Assembly (NCBI RefSeq): GCF_000383095.1
Contig: NZ_AORL01000001.1
Span: 1-56,296, forward strand
DNA: 56,296 nucleotides
Direction of reading: 5' to 3'
DNA from: Sphingomonas sp. PR090111-T3T-6A
Lineage (GTDB): Bacteria; Pseudomonadota; Alphaproteobacteria; Sphingomonadales; Sphingomonadaceae
Of this stretch, positions 1 to 7,444 are shown one piece after another. Each line of letters opens with the position of its first letter. Position 1 is the first letter of the stretch. Below the pieces are notes generated by a model that was not told the origin of the DNA, searched no databases, and was given only the letters and a program-made list of their open reading frames with translations. Position numbers and translations under genes: made by a program.

Positions 1-21
1 TGTCAGCCTCAAGCCCCCTCC

Positions 22-63
22 ACCACCCTTCGGGTGGTCCCCCTCCCCCTTGGCAGGGGGAGG
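22..63. repeat. Two adjacent perfect stem-loops
   Basis: Two perfect inverted repeats sit back to back. The first has 7-bp arms accaccc/gggtggt around a 3-nt loop (22-38). The second has 9-bp arms cctccccct/agggggagg around tggc (42-63). They lie about 55 bp past the stop codon of the minus-strand aminotransferase. There is no U-run on that side, so they look more like a dispersed intergenic repeat than a simple terminator, though they could still shape the 3' end of that transcript. Confidence 0.5.
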
Positions 64-117
64 ATCATGGAAACAGGCGGTGAGGCCATGTTCGCGACAG
101 ACCTGACCGCCCTTCCC

Positions 118-1800
118 TCACCGGCCCCGCTTCGCCGCCCACATTTCCTTGAGGATCGAGCGGCGGATCATCTTGTTGGTGACGGCCGGATCATGCCACC
201 ACCAGCCGTCCGCCTGCATCGCCTTGGCCGCCTTCACGAAGCGCTCGACCACCTCGGCGAAGTCCGTATCGCTATAGTTGAGGCTGAAGATCAGGCGGCC
301 GGTGCCGACCCAGCTCAGCGCCAGCCCCTCGGCCCGGAGATAATATTGCAGCATCCAGTTGTAGCGCGACGGCTGCGTATAGCTCACCGTCCAGATCGAA
401 GAGAGGTTGCTGACCGTCACCGGCAGGCCCGCTTCCGCGAGCTTCGCGTTCATCAGCGCCGCGCGGCCGTTCCAGATGTCGTCCGCGCCCTCGTAGAGCG
501 CCTTGCCCTCATCGGTGTCGAGCGCGCGCAGGAAGGCGTTCATCGCGCCCATCACATAGGGGTGCGAGTTGAAGGTGCCGCGCGCGAAGCAGATGTCGAC
601 GGGCTTGTCGTCACGGTAGCGCTTCATCAGCTCCGCGCGGCCGCACAACACGCCGACGGGCAGACCGCCGCCCAGCGTCTTGCCGTAGGTCACCATGTCG
701 GGCTGGACGCCGAAATATTCGGCCGAGCCGCCCTTGGCGAGGCGGAAGCCGACGAACACGTCGTCGAAGATCAGCACGATGCCGTTGGCACGGCACGTCT
801 CGGCCAGCTTCTCCAGCCACGCCGCATAGGCCGCCTTGTCGAAGCCCGCCTTGCGGCTGCTGTCGACCAGCGAGGAGTCCGACGGCGCGCCACTGTTCGG
901 GTGCAGCGCCTGAAGCGGGTTCACCAGCACGCAGGCGATGTTCCTGCGCGTGGCGAGCACCTTGAGCGTCTTCTCGCTCATGTCGGCGAGCGTGTAGGTG
1001 TAGTCGGCCGGCGTGGGGTTGCCAACGCCCGGCTGCACATCGCCCCACCAGCCATGGTACGCGCCGCAGAAGCGGACCACATGGCTGCGCTTGGTGTGAT
1101 AGCGCGCGAGCCGCACCGCCTGCATCACGGCCTCGGTGCCAGACATGTGGAAGCTCATCTCGTCCATCTTCGAGATGGCCTTCAACCGCTGCACATTGTC
1201 CGCGACGACGGGGTGGAAGGCGCCGAGCACCGGTCCGAGTTCCGCCACCTGCGCCGCGCCCTCCGCGATCATGCGCTTATAGGCGTCGAAGCCCATCAGG
1301 TTGACGCCGTAGGAGCCCGCGAGATCGTAGAAGCGGTTGCCGTCGAGATCGGTGATGGTCACGCCATCGGAGGACGCAAGGAAGCTGCCGGCGGAGAGGT
1401 TCTCGCGCACGACGCGGCTGAACTGGAAGGGCACGCGGTAGCTGCCGGTGAACTGGAGATCGGAAAGGCCCTGAGCGGCCTCCTTGGTCAGCGCCGCGGT
1501 CCTGGCGAAGCGCGTCTCATAGAGTTCGGACAGGCGCCAGAAGCCCGCCTCGCGCTGGCAGACGACATCTTCCGGCGCCGCATCGGCGCGGAAGAAGCGT
1601 TGTTCGTCATAGCTCCAGGCCGGGATCAGCCCCGCCACCCGGCGCGACATGCGCGCATGGCCGGCGAGCGAGCGATGCTTCGCGCGGGACAGCATGAGGC
1701 GCGCCCGGCCCTTGGTGGCAGCGGCGGCGGCAACGGCCAGCGCGCCCGCGCCCCACAGGGCGAGAGGCTGCGCGGCGACGGCAGTGAGATTGGCTTCCAT
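118..1800 (-). CDS. Class III (fold-type I) aminotransferase with N-terminal hydrophobic segment
   Basis: PLP enzyme of the class III aminotransferase / glutamate-1-semialdehyde aminomutase type, 560 aa. The PLP-lysine motif TYGKTLGGGLPVG is visible with Lys near residue 373, preceded by the cofactor-binding acidic motif IFDDVFVGFR. GSA-type hallmarks are also present: FHMSGTEAVMQAVRLAR, a substrate-loop region and CGAYHGWW. At 560 aa it is longer than typical family members (about 430 aa). The extra N-terminus carries an Ala-rich hydrophobic stretch (residues 5-28) that could be a membrane anchor. It has no hem neighbours, so a role in tetrapyrrole synthesis is unlikely. It is divergent from a decarboxylase gene with only 35 bp between the starts. 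The substrate is unknown. Confidence 0.85.
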   Translation of the reverse strand: MEANLTAVAAQPLALWGAGALAVAAAAATKGRARLMLSRAKHRSLAGHARMSRRVAGLIPAWSYDEQRFFRADAAPEDVVCQREAGFWRLSELYETRFARTAALTKEAAQGLSDLQFTGSYRVPFQFSRVVRENLSAGSFLASSDGVTITDLDGNRFYDLAGSYGVNLMGFDAYKRMIAEGAAQVAELGPVLGAFHPVVADNVQRLKAISKMDEMSFHMSGTEAVMQAVRLARYHTKRSHVVRFCGAYHGWWGDVQPGVGNPTPADYTYTLADMSEKTLKVLATRRNIACVLVNPLQALHPNSGAPSDSSLVDSSRKAGFDKAAYAAWLEKLAETCRANGIVLIFDDVFVGFRLAKGGSAEYFGVQPDMVTYGKTLGGGLPVGVLCGRAELMKRYRDDKPVDICFARGTFNSHPYVMGAMNAFLRALDTDEGKALYEGADDIWNGRAALMNAKLAEAGLPVTVSNLSSIWTVSYTQPSRYNWMLQYYLRAEGLALSWVGTGRLIFSLNYSDTDFAEVVERFVKAAKAMQADGWWWHDPAVTNKMIRRSILKEMWAAKRGR

Positions 1801-1835
1801 GCCAAATTACAGGCACGAAAAACGGTGACGGCATC

Positions 1836-2711
1836 ATGACATTGCGTAGCGCGCTCGCCCGCATCGGCGGGAATGAGGATCTGAACTTCCTGCTCACCAA
1901 CAGGCTTCCGCGGCGTTTTGCCACGAAGCTGATGGGGCGCATCTCGCCGATCGAGCAGCCGCTGGTGCGCAAAGCCTCGATCGGCCTGTGGCGCCTCTTC
2001 TGCGACGTCGACCTGAGCGACGCCGCCGACAGCCGCTTCAGGAGCCTCCACCACGCTTTCACCCGCGCGCTGAAGCCGGGCTCGCGTGCCCCCGATCCCG
2101 ATCCCCGGGTGCTGGCGAGCCCGTCGGACGCGATCGTCGGCGCCTGCGGCCGGGTCGAGGACGGCAGGCTCTATCAGGTCAAGGGCATGGACTATGCCCT
2201 CGCCGACCTGCTCGGCGACGAGACGCTCGGCGCGCCCTATCGCAACGGCAGCTTCGTCACGCTGCGGCTGACGGCGGCGATGTATCATCGCTTCCACGCA
2301 CCCCACGATCTCTCGGTCGAGGAGGTGCGCTACATCTCCGGCGACACCTGGAACGTGAACCCGATCGCCTTGAAGCGCGTCGAGCGCCTCTTCTGCCGCA
2401 ACGAGCGCGCGCCGATCCGGGTGCGGCTGGATCGCGGTGGGCACGACATGCTGCTGGTCCCGGTGGCCGCCATCCTGGTGGCGGGCATCCGCTTCACATT
2501 CGCGGACGTTGGCCCGCACATCCGCGAAGGCGGCACGCGCGCCATCCCCCTCCCCGGCCTCGTGCACATGAGCAAGGGCGAGGAGATGGGCTGGTTCGAG
2601 CATGGCTCGACGATCATCCTCTTCGCGCCGGAGAGCTTCGCGCTGGCAGACGGGATCGAGCCCGGCGTCCAGATTCGGGCCGGGCAGGCGCTGATGCACT
2701 TGCCGGAGTGA
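1836..2711 (+). CDS. psd: Phosphatidylserine decarboxylase-family protein
   Basis: Proenzyme-type decarboxylase, 291 aa. In this family a GST motif is self-cleaved to give a pyruvoyl group that decarboxylates phosphatidylserine to phosphatidylethanolamine at the membrane. The motif is seen as EHGSTIILF with Ser at 258, so the alpha chain would be about 34 aa. Other family landmarks are VKGMDYALADLLG, YHRFHAPHD, YISGDTWNVNP, LFCRNER and KGEEMGWFEHG. The Asp that usually precedes the YHxxH motif (DYH) is Met149 here. That may mark a subfamily with altered self-processing. It stands directly upstream of a TPM protein (35-bp gap). Assignment to the family is firm; lipid substrate specificity is inferred. 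Confidence 0.85.
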   Translation: MTLRSALARIGGNEDLNFLLTNRLPRRFATKLMGRISPIEQPLVRKASIGLWRLFCDVDLSDAADSRFRSLHHAFTRALKPGSRAPDPDPRVLASPSDAIVGACGRVEDGRLYQVKGMDYALADLLGDETLGAPYRNGSFVTLRLTAAMYHRFHAPHDLSVEEVRYISGDTWNVNPIALKRVERLFCRNERAPIRVRLDRGGHDMLLVPVAAILVAGIRFTFADVGPHIREGGTRAIPLPGLVHMSKGEEMGWFEHGSTIILFAPESFALADGIEPGVQIRAGQALMHLPE

Positions 2712-2746
2712 AGGGCAGCGGCAATCATCAGTAGGACATCACCGAT

Positions 2747-3295
2747 ATGGCCCGCTCCATGACGAGTAGCGTTCTGTCTCGTTTCCTTGTGCTCCTCTTG
2801 CTGGCGCTCTTCCTGTCGACAAGCGTCCCGCCCCCGAGCGCACGGGCGGCTGCTCCCACGGATATCGCCTTCACCGGCTTCGTGGTCGATCAGGCGAGCG
2901 TGCTGTCGCCTGCGGAGAGGGATCGCCTCACCATGCGCCTCGACTGGTTCCAGCAGCGAACAGGGCATCAGTTCGCGGTCGTGACCGTCGACAGCCTCCA
3001 TGGCCAAAATGTCGCCCTCTTCACGAGGAGGCTCGCCAACCGTTGGGGTGTCGGCCGGTTCGCCGTGAACGACGGCATCCTGCTGCTCATCGCGCCGAAC
3101 GAGAAGAAGGCGCGGATAGAGGTAGGCCGAGGGCTGGAGCGGCGGCTGACCGATCCACTCTGCACGGCCATCATGCGCTGGACGATCATCCCGGCCATCC
3201 GGCGCGATGGCGTGGCGGCCGGGATCGACGCGGGCGTCGGCGCCATATTCGCCCAGTTCGGGCAGGCCCCGCGCCGCCAGGGGCGGGCCGCATAG
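2747..3295 (+). CDS. Exported TPM-domain protein
   Basis: A 182-aa protein with an N-terminal signal sequence (hydrophobic core about residues 9-24, likely cleavage after the ARA near 34). It is followed by one TPM domain (about 38-160): FVVDQASVLSPAERDRL, TGHQFAVVTVDSL, ANRWGVG and NDGILLLIAPNEKKARIEVGRGLE are the family pattern. TPM proteins are periplasmic or thylakoid-lumen proteins; some members act as acid phosphatases or aid photosystem repair. Here there is no C-terminal transmembrane or glycine-rich tail as in longer YgcG-type proteins. It follows the decarboxylase gene at 35 bp and may be co-transcribed. It ends one base before the convergent small ORF. Confidence 0.8.
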   Translation: MARSMTSSVLSRFLVLLLLALFLSTSVPPPSARAAAPTDIAFTGFVVDQASVLSPAERDRLTMRLDWFQQRTGHQFAVVTVDSLHGQNVALFTRRLANRWGVGRFAVNDGILLLIAPNEKKARIEVGRGLERRLTDPLCTAIMRWTIIPAIRRDGVAAGIDAGVGAIFAQFGQAPRRQGRAA

Positions 3296-3296
3296 C

Positions 3297-3419
3297 TCAA
3301 TGCCGCCGCCACCAATCCAGCACCAGCGCATAGAGGACTACGCATCCCGCCATGGCGAGCAGCGCCGCAAATTGCAGCGCGGAGGCCAGCGCAGCACGGG
3401 CAGCCTGCTCACCGTCCAT
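3297..3419 (-). CDS. Possible 40-aa single-span membrane protein
   Basis: A short reading frame of 40 codons plus TGA, ATG at 3419. It has an Ala-rich N-terminus, one long hydrophobic span (about residues 14-34) containing a Cys, and a positively charged C-terminal tail ending WWRRH. A Shine-Dalgarno-like GGAGAAAGG lies 7 nt upstream of the ATG, which favours real translation. Its stop lies next to the stop of the TPM gene on the other strand. There is no recognisable family; it could be a small membrane peptide or a chance frame. Confidence 0.45.
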   Translation of the reverse strand: MDGEQAARAALASALQFAALLAMAGCVVLYALVLDWWRRH

Positions 3420-3536
3420 GCTTCAGCCTTTCTCCAAAGACGCGTGACCTCCGGCGAGGGTAACGACCAAACCAAAAGGTATCCATGGTCATGACCGCGA
3501 GGGCGGGAATCCATACGTGCCTTGCCGGTCAGCCAC

Positions 3537-3562
3537 AGATCCAGATCAAGTCCGGGGGTGAC
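3537..3562. repeat. Degenerate REP-like half element
   Basis: This piece carries atcaagtccgggggtgac, a near match to one arm of the complete palindromic units at 17282-17370 and 41341-41429. The left half of the palindrome has decayed. The rest of the 3420-3578 gap shows no other clear structure. Confidence 0.5.
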
Positions 3563-3578
3563 GTGCAGCCGTCTCCTC

Positions 3579-4868
3579 TCACCCCGCCGGAACCGCCTTC
3601 ATCACCTCGCCGCCCTTGATGACGCCCTTCACATCCTCCAGCAGGCGGATATTCTTCAGCGGGTCGCCGGCTACCGCGATCATGTCCCCATAATGGCCGG
3701 GGCTCAGAGCACCGATGTCCTTCTCCCGCCGCATCAGTTGCGCGGAGACCGTCGTCGCGGCCTGGATCGCCTGCATCGGCGTCATCCCGTAGCGCACCAT
3801 GTAGGCGAACTGCCGCCCGCCGAGCCCATATCTGTAGACGCCCGCGTCCGTCCCGAAGCTCAGCTTCGCGCCTGCCTTCACCGCCTTGGCGAAGCCCTGC
3901 CGCTGCTCGTCGGTCGTCTCCCGGTTCTTGCGGAGATATTCCTCCGGCATCCCGAGCTTCGCGCCCTCTTCCGCGATCCAGTCGCCGTCATAGATATCCA
4001 TGTCGAGCCAGACGCCGGCCTTCTTCGCCATGGCGATGCCCTCATCATCGATCAGCGAGGCATGTTCGACCGAGCGCACGCCCGCGCGGATCGCCGCCTT
4101 GATCCCCTCCGTGCCATGGGCATGGGCGATGCAGTAGCTGCCGTGGAGCCTGGCCTCGTCGCAGGCGGCCTTCATCTCCTCGGGCGTGAGTTCGAGCGCG
4201 CCGGGCTCGCTGCCCACCGCCAGCACCGCGCCGGTGGCGATCATCTTGATGAAGTCGGCGCCGTGGGCGAGCAGGAAGTCCACCTTCTCGCGCGCCTCGT
4301 CGGCGTTGCGGACATATCCGTACTGGAGATCGTCCGGAATCTTCACATCGGGCGCGAAGCCCGTCACCGCCCCACCGCCGCCGGGGATGGTGATATAGGC
4401 CCCCGCCACGATCATGCGCGGCCCCTCGACCACACCCTTCTCGATCGCGTCGCGCAGCGCCACGTCGGTGAGGCCGCGATAGACGCCGACGTCGCGCACG
4501 CTGGTGAAGCCTGCGTCCAGTTCCACCTTCGCCATCGCCGCGCCGCGCAGCACGCTCTCCGCTGCGGTGGAGCGGAGCGGCGCGATCGGGTCGCCCTGAT
4601 CGAAGCCGTCCGCGATATGGGTGTGGCAGTCGAGCAGGCCCGGCAGCACCGTATAGGCCGACCAGTCGACCAGCGTGCCGTCGGCCGGCGCGCCCTTCCA
4701 CGGGCCGATCGCCGTCACCCGGCCGTCGACCACCGTCACGATCTGGTCCGCGAGCACCCTCCCCTGCTCGGGATCGACCAGATGACCGGCATGGACATGC
4801 ACGGTCGCCGCCCGCGCCGTACCGGCCGCGACGAACGCCGTCGCGGCCAGAAGAAGGGCTTTCAGCAC
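3579..4868 (-). CDS. Exported metal-dependent amidohydrolase
   Basis: Amidohydrolase-superfamily TIM-barrel enzyme (imidazolonepropionase / Xaa-Pro dipeptidase-like), 429 aa from the chosen GTG at 4868, 8 nt after the stop of the TonB receptor gene. That start begins a clean signal peptide (hydrophobic core then ARA-A near residue 20); longer frames would run into the receptor gene. Metal-site signatures are present: HTH in LLDCHTHIADG, the candidate carbamylated Lys in DFIKMIATG, His in IAHAHG and VRSVEHASL, and the catalytic Asp in SFGTDAGVY. The product is probably periplasmic and hydrolyses an amide, lactam or peptide bond. Translational coupling to the receptor suggests it processes what the receptor imports. 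Confidence 0.87.
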   Translation of the reverse strand: MLKALLLAATAFVAAGTARAATVHVHAGHLVDPEQGRVLADQIVTVVDGRVTAIGPWKGAPADGTLVDWSAYTVLPGLLDCHTHIADGFDQGDPIAPLRSTAAESVLRGAAMAKVELDAGFTSVRDVGVYRGLTDVALRDAIEKGVVEGPRMIVAGAYITIPGGGGAVTGFAPDVKIPDDLQYGYVRNADEAREKVDFLLAHGADFIKMIATGAVLAVGSEPGALELTPEEMKAACDEARLHGSYCIAHAHGTEGIKAAIRAGVRSVEHASLIDDEGIAMAKKAGVWLDMDIYDGDWIAEEGAKLGMPEEYLRKNRETTDEQRQGFAKAVKAGAKLSFGTDAGVYRYGLGGRQFAYMVRYGMTPMQAIQAATTVSAQLMRREKDIGALSPGHYGDMIAVAGDPLKNIRLLEDVKGVIKGGEVMKAVPAG

Positions 4869-4876
4869 GCCTCGGC

Positions 4877-7327
4877 TCAGAATTTCTGGCCGAAACGAAT
4901 GCCGAACTGCTGCGGCTTCACCGGATAGATACGGGCATAAGGCCCGCAATAGATCGGCGAGCAGACGGTATTGCGGCTGAGCTGGCCGCGCTTGTCAAAG
5001 GCGTTCTGCACGAAGAATTCGAGGTTCATGTTCCTCAGCCTGCCGCCCAGCGAGAAGTCGAACGTCGTGAACGACGGCGTGTCGCCCAGAAGCGTGCCCT
5101 CGACCACGCCCAGATAGCTGCGCGTGCTGCCCTGATAGAGCACGCTGCCCTGCACGAAGGCGTTCACGTCACCCACCTGCCGATCATAGCGCGCCGTCAG
5201 CGTGCCCTTGAACTTGGGCTGGATCGGCAGGCGCGTGCCCTTGGGCGCGGCCACGTTCCCGTCCGCCACCGAGCAACTCGTCAGCGGATTGAGCGTCACC
5301 GGATCGACCTGGCAGAAATTCCTGGTGAGTTTCGCGTCGTTATAGGCTCCCGAGCCCGAGAAGGTGAGATGGCCGAGCGCGAGGTTGAAGTCCGCCTCCA
5401 CGCCATACACTCGCGCGTCGCCGGCATTGTAGATGTTGGTGACGCCCACCGAGCCGACCGGCGCCAGCGCATATTGGAGCTTGTTCCACTTCTCGTAATA
5501 GAAGGCGCCGTTCAGCGTCAGCTTGCGGTCGAACCAGCGCGTCTTCCAGCCGATCTCGTAATTGTCGAGCGTATCGGCGTCGTAGGGATTGATGCCAAGG
5601 CGGCGATTATTGCCGCCGGGACGGAAACCGGTCGAGTAAGTCGCATAGACCATCCGGTCCGGATCGACCTGCCAGGTGAGCGTCACCTTGTGCGTCTCGC
5701 CCGCCTCGTTGACCTTCTTGTTGATGTTGTCGCAAGGGCGATCCGTCCCCGTGGTCGGCAGGCAGAGCGCGTTGCCCGCATCGTCCACCTTGGTGATGTC
5801 GCTCTGGAAGCCGGAGAAGCCGGTCAGCGTGTTGCGCGCCATGAAGCCGCGGATGCCGGCGGTCAGCGTCAGGTTCGGCAGGATATCGAACGCCGCCTGC
5901 CCGAACATCGCATAGTCGCGGTCGACGATGTGCGTGCGCGTCAGGAAGATGTCGTCACCGAACACGGCCGGCGTATCCGGGATCGAGCCCAGCCCCGGGA
6001 TGTTATAGTGCGCCGTGTTCTGGTTGGCCTGCCGCTGGTAGAACATGCCCGCCGTCAGCCGGATGCGCTCGTCCGCCGGAGAGCTGATCCGCAATTCGTG
6101 CGTCTGCTTGCTGATCTTCTGATGGACATGGAAGACCTGCGTCGGATCGAGCGGCGATCCGTCGGCGTTCTGGAAATAGGTGTAGCCGGGGATCTGGTCA
6201 TAGGCGACGGTGTAATAGCTGTAATCCTGCACCGTATCGAGCGAGCGCTGGAGATAGCCGCCCGAATAGAGCACGTCCCAGTTGGAGAGCTTGCCCGTGA
6301 TCGTCAGCCCTGCCTGATACCATTTGTCGAGCGTATGCTCGGGCGTGAAGTCATGCACCTCCAGATCGCCGGCCTTGGGATCGTAGAGGAAGCTGCCCTT
6401 TGTCTTCTGATGCTGGGCGATGATCGTCGGCGTCGCGGTCCAGTCATCATTGAGATCGATGCCCAGCGCCACGCGGCCGCCATAGGTATCGACCGGGTTG
6501 AAGTTCTTCTTGACGAACTTGTCGTTGTTGACCGTCAGCGGGCTGTCGATCGGCGGCCCGTCCGGATCGGCCGGATTGGTGTGCGGCCGCTGATAGGTTC
6601 GGGTGCCCGGCGTGTTGTCGATATAGCCGCCGTCATGCTCATAGAAGCCGACGAGGCGGATCGCCGCCCGCTCGCTGATCGGCAGGTTGACGAAGCCCTC
6701 CGCCGTGCCGCCGGCATTGCCCTTGCCGAACTTCGTGCCGGTCAGGTCATAGCCCGCCGAGAATTTGGTGGGATCGGGCTTGTTGGTGATGATGCGCAGC
6801 GTGCCCGACAGCGAGCTTGCGCCGTAAAGCGTGCCCTGCGGGCCGGACAGCGCCTCGACGCGGGCGATGTCGTAGACATGCACGTCGAGCAGCGCGCCGA
6901 TCGTCGTGACCGGGATTTCGTCGAGGTAGACGCCCGAGGTTGGCAGCGCGCCGCCCGGAAGCCCGTCGCCGCCCGACGAGATGCCACGGAAGAAAAGCTG
7001 CGACTGGCCGGGGCCGAAGGACTGGAAGCTGACGCTCGGCAACTGCTTGGCATAATCGTCGAACGCCTGGACCTGATGCTGCTCCAGCGTCGCGGCGCCC
7101 AGCGCCTGGATCGAAATCGGGACTTTCTGGAGACTTTCCGCGCGCTTCTGCGCGGTGACGATGATCTCGCCGGGCTGTGGGGCGCTCGTGTCCGCGGCGG
7201 CGACCTGCGTGGGCGTGCTCTGCTGAGCAAGCGCAGGCGCTGCGGCGAGCAGCGAAGACGAACCGAGCAACAGTGGCACGACATTACGCAATGCCGTGCG
7301 ACGAACAGGCGTCACAGTCGTCATCAT
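4877..7327 (-). CDS. TonB-dependent outer-membrane receptor
   Basis: A 816-aa outer-membrane receptor. It has a signal peptide (cleavage after ALA near residue 34), a TonB-box-like IIVTAQKRAESLQKVPI (about 53-70), a plug domain with GLPGGALPTSGVYLDEIPV and the barrel entry SLSGTLRIITNKP, then a beta-barrel ending in the aromatic-terminal motif GIRFGQKF. Such receptors import siderophores, carbohydrates, peptides or aromatic compounds with energy from TonB-ExbBD. No iron-uptake genes are adjacent. The neighbours are two exported hydrolases and a sulfotransferase, which argues for an organic substrate. It lies 117 bp after the sulfotransferase gene on the same strand. Confidence 0.93.
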   Translation of the reverse strand: MMTTVTPVRRTALRNVVPLLLGSSSLLAAAPALAQQSTPTQVAAADTSAPQPGEIIVTAQKRAESLQKVPISIQALGAATLEQHQVQAFDDYAKQLPSVSFQSFGPGQSQLFFRGISSGGDGLPGGALPTSGVYLDEIPVTTIGALLDVHVYDIARVEALSGPQGTLYGASSLSGTLRIITNKPDPTKFSAGYDLTGTKFGKGNAGGTAEGFVNLPISERAAIRLVGFYEHDGGYIDNTPGTRTYQRPHTNPADPDGPPIDSPLTVNNDKFVKKNFNPVDTYGGRVALGIDLNDDWTATPTIIAQHQKTKGSFLYDPKAGDLEVHDFTPEHTLDKWYQAGLTITGKLSNWDVLYSGGYLQRSLDTVQDYSYYTVAYDQIPGYTYFQNADGSPLDPTQVFHVHQKISKQTHELRISSPADERIRLTAGMFYQRQANQNTAHYNIPGLGSIPDTPAVFGDDIFLTRTHIVDRDYAMFGQAAFDILPNLTLTAGIRGFMARNTLTGFSGFQSDITKVDDAGNALCLPTTGTDRPCDNINKKVNEAGETHKVTLTWQVDPDRMVYATYSTGFRPGGNNRRLGINPYDADTLDNYEIGWKTRWFDRKLTLNGAFYYEKWNKLQYALAPVGSVGVTNIYNAGDARVYGVEADFNLALGHLTFSGSGAYNDAKLTRNFCQVDPVTLNPLTSCSVADGNVAAPKGTRLPIQPKFKGTLTARYDRQVGDVNAFVQGSVLYQGSTRSYLGVVEGTLLGDTPSFTTFDFSLGGRLRNMNLEFFVQNAFDKRGQLSRNTVCSPIYCGPYARIYPVKPQQFGIRFGQKF

Positions 7328-7444
7328 ATCTTATGTCCCCCTCAGACCATCTTTGTGGTCACCGTCCCATCATTGTTTTATCCGAACAGCCTCTTCCTTT
7401 GTCTTGGCCTCGTCAATCGCCGGCTCGTTGCATTGCAGCAACAG

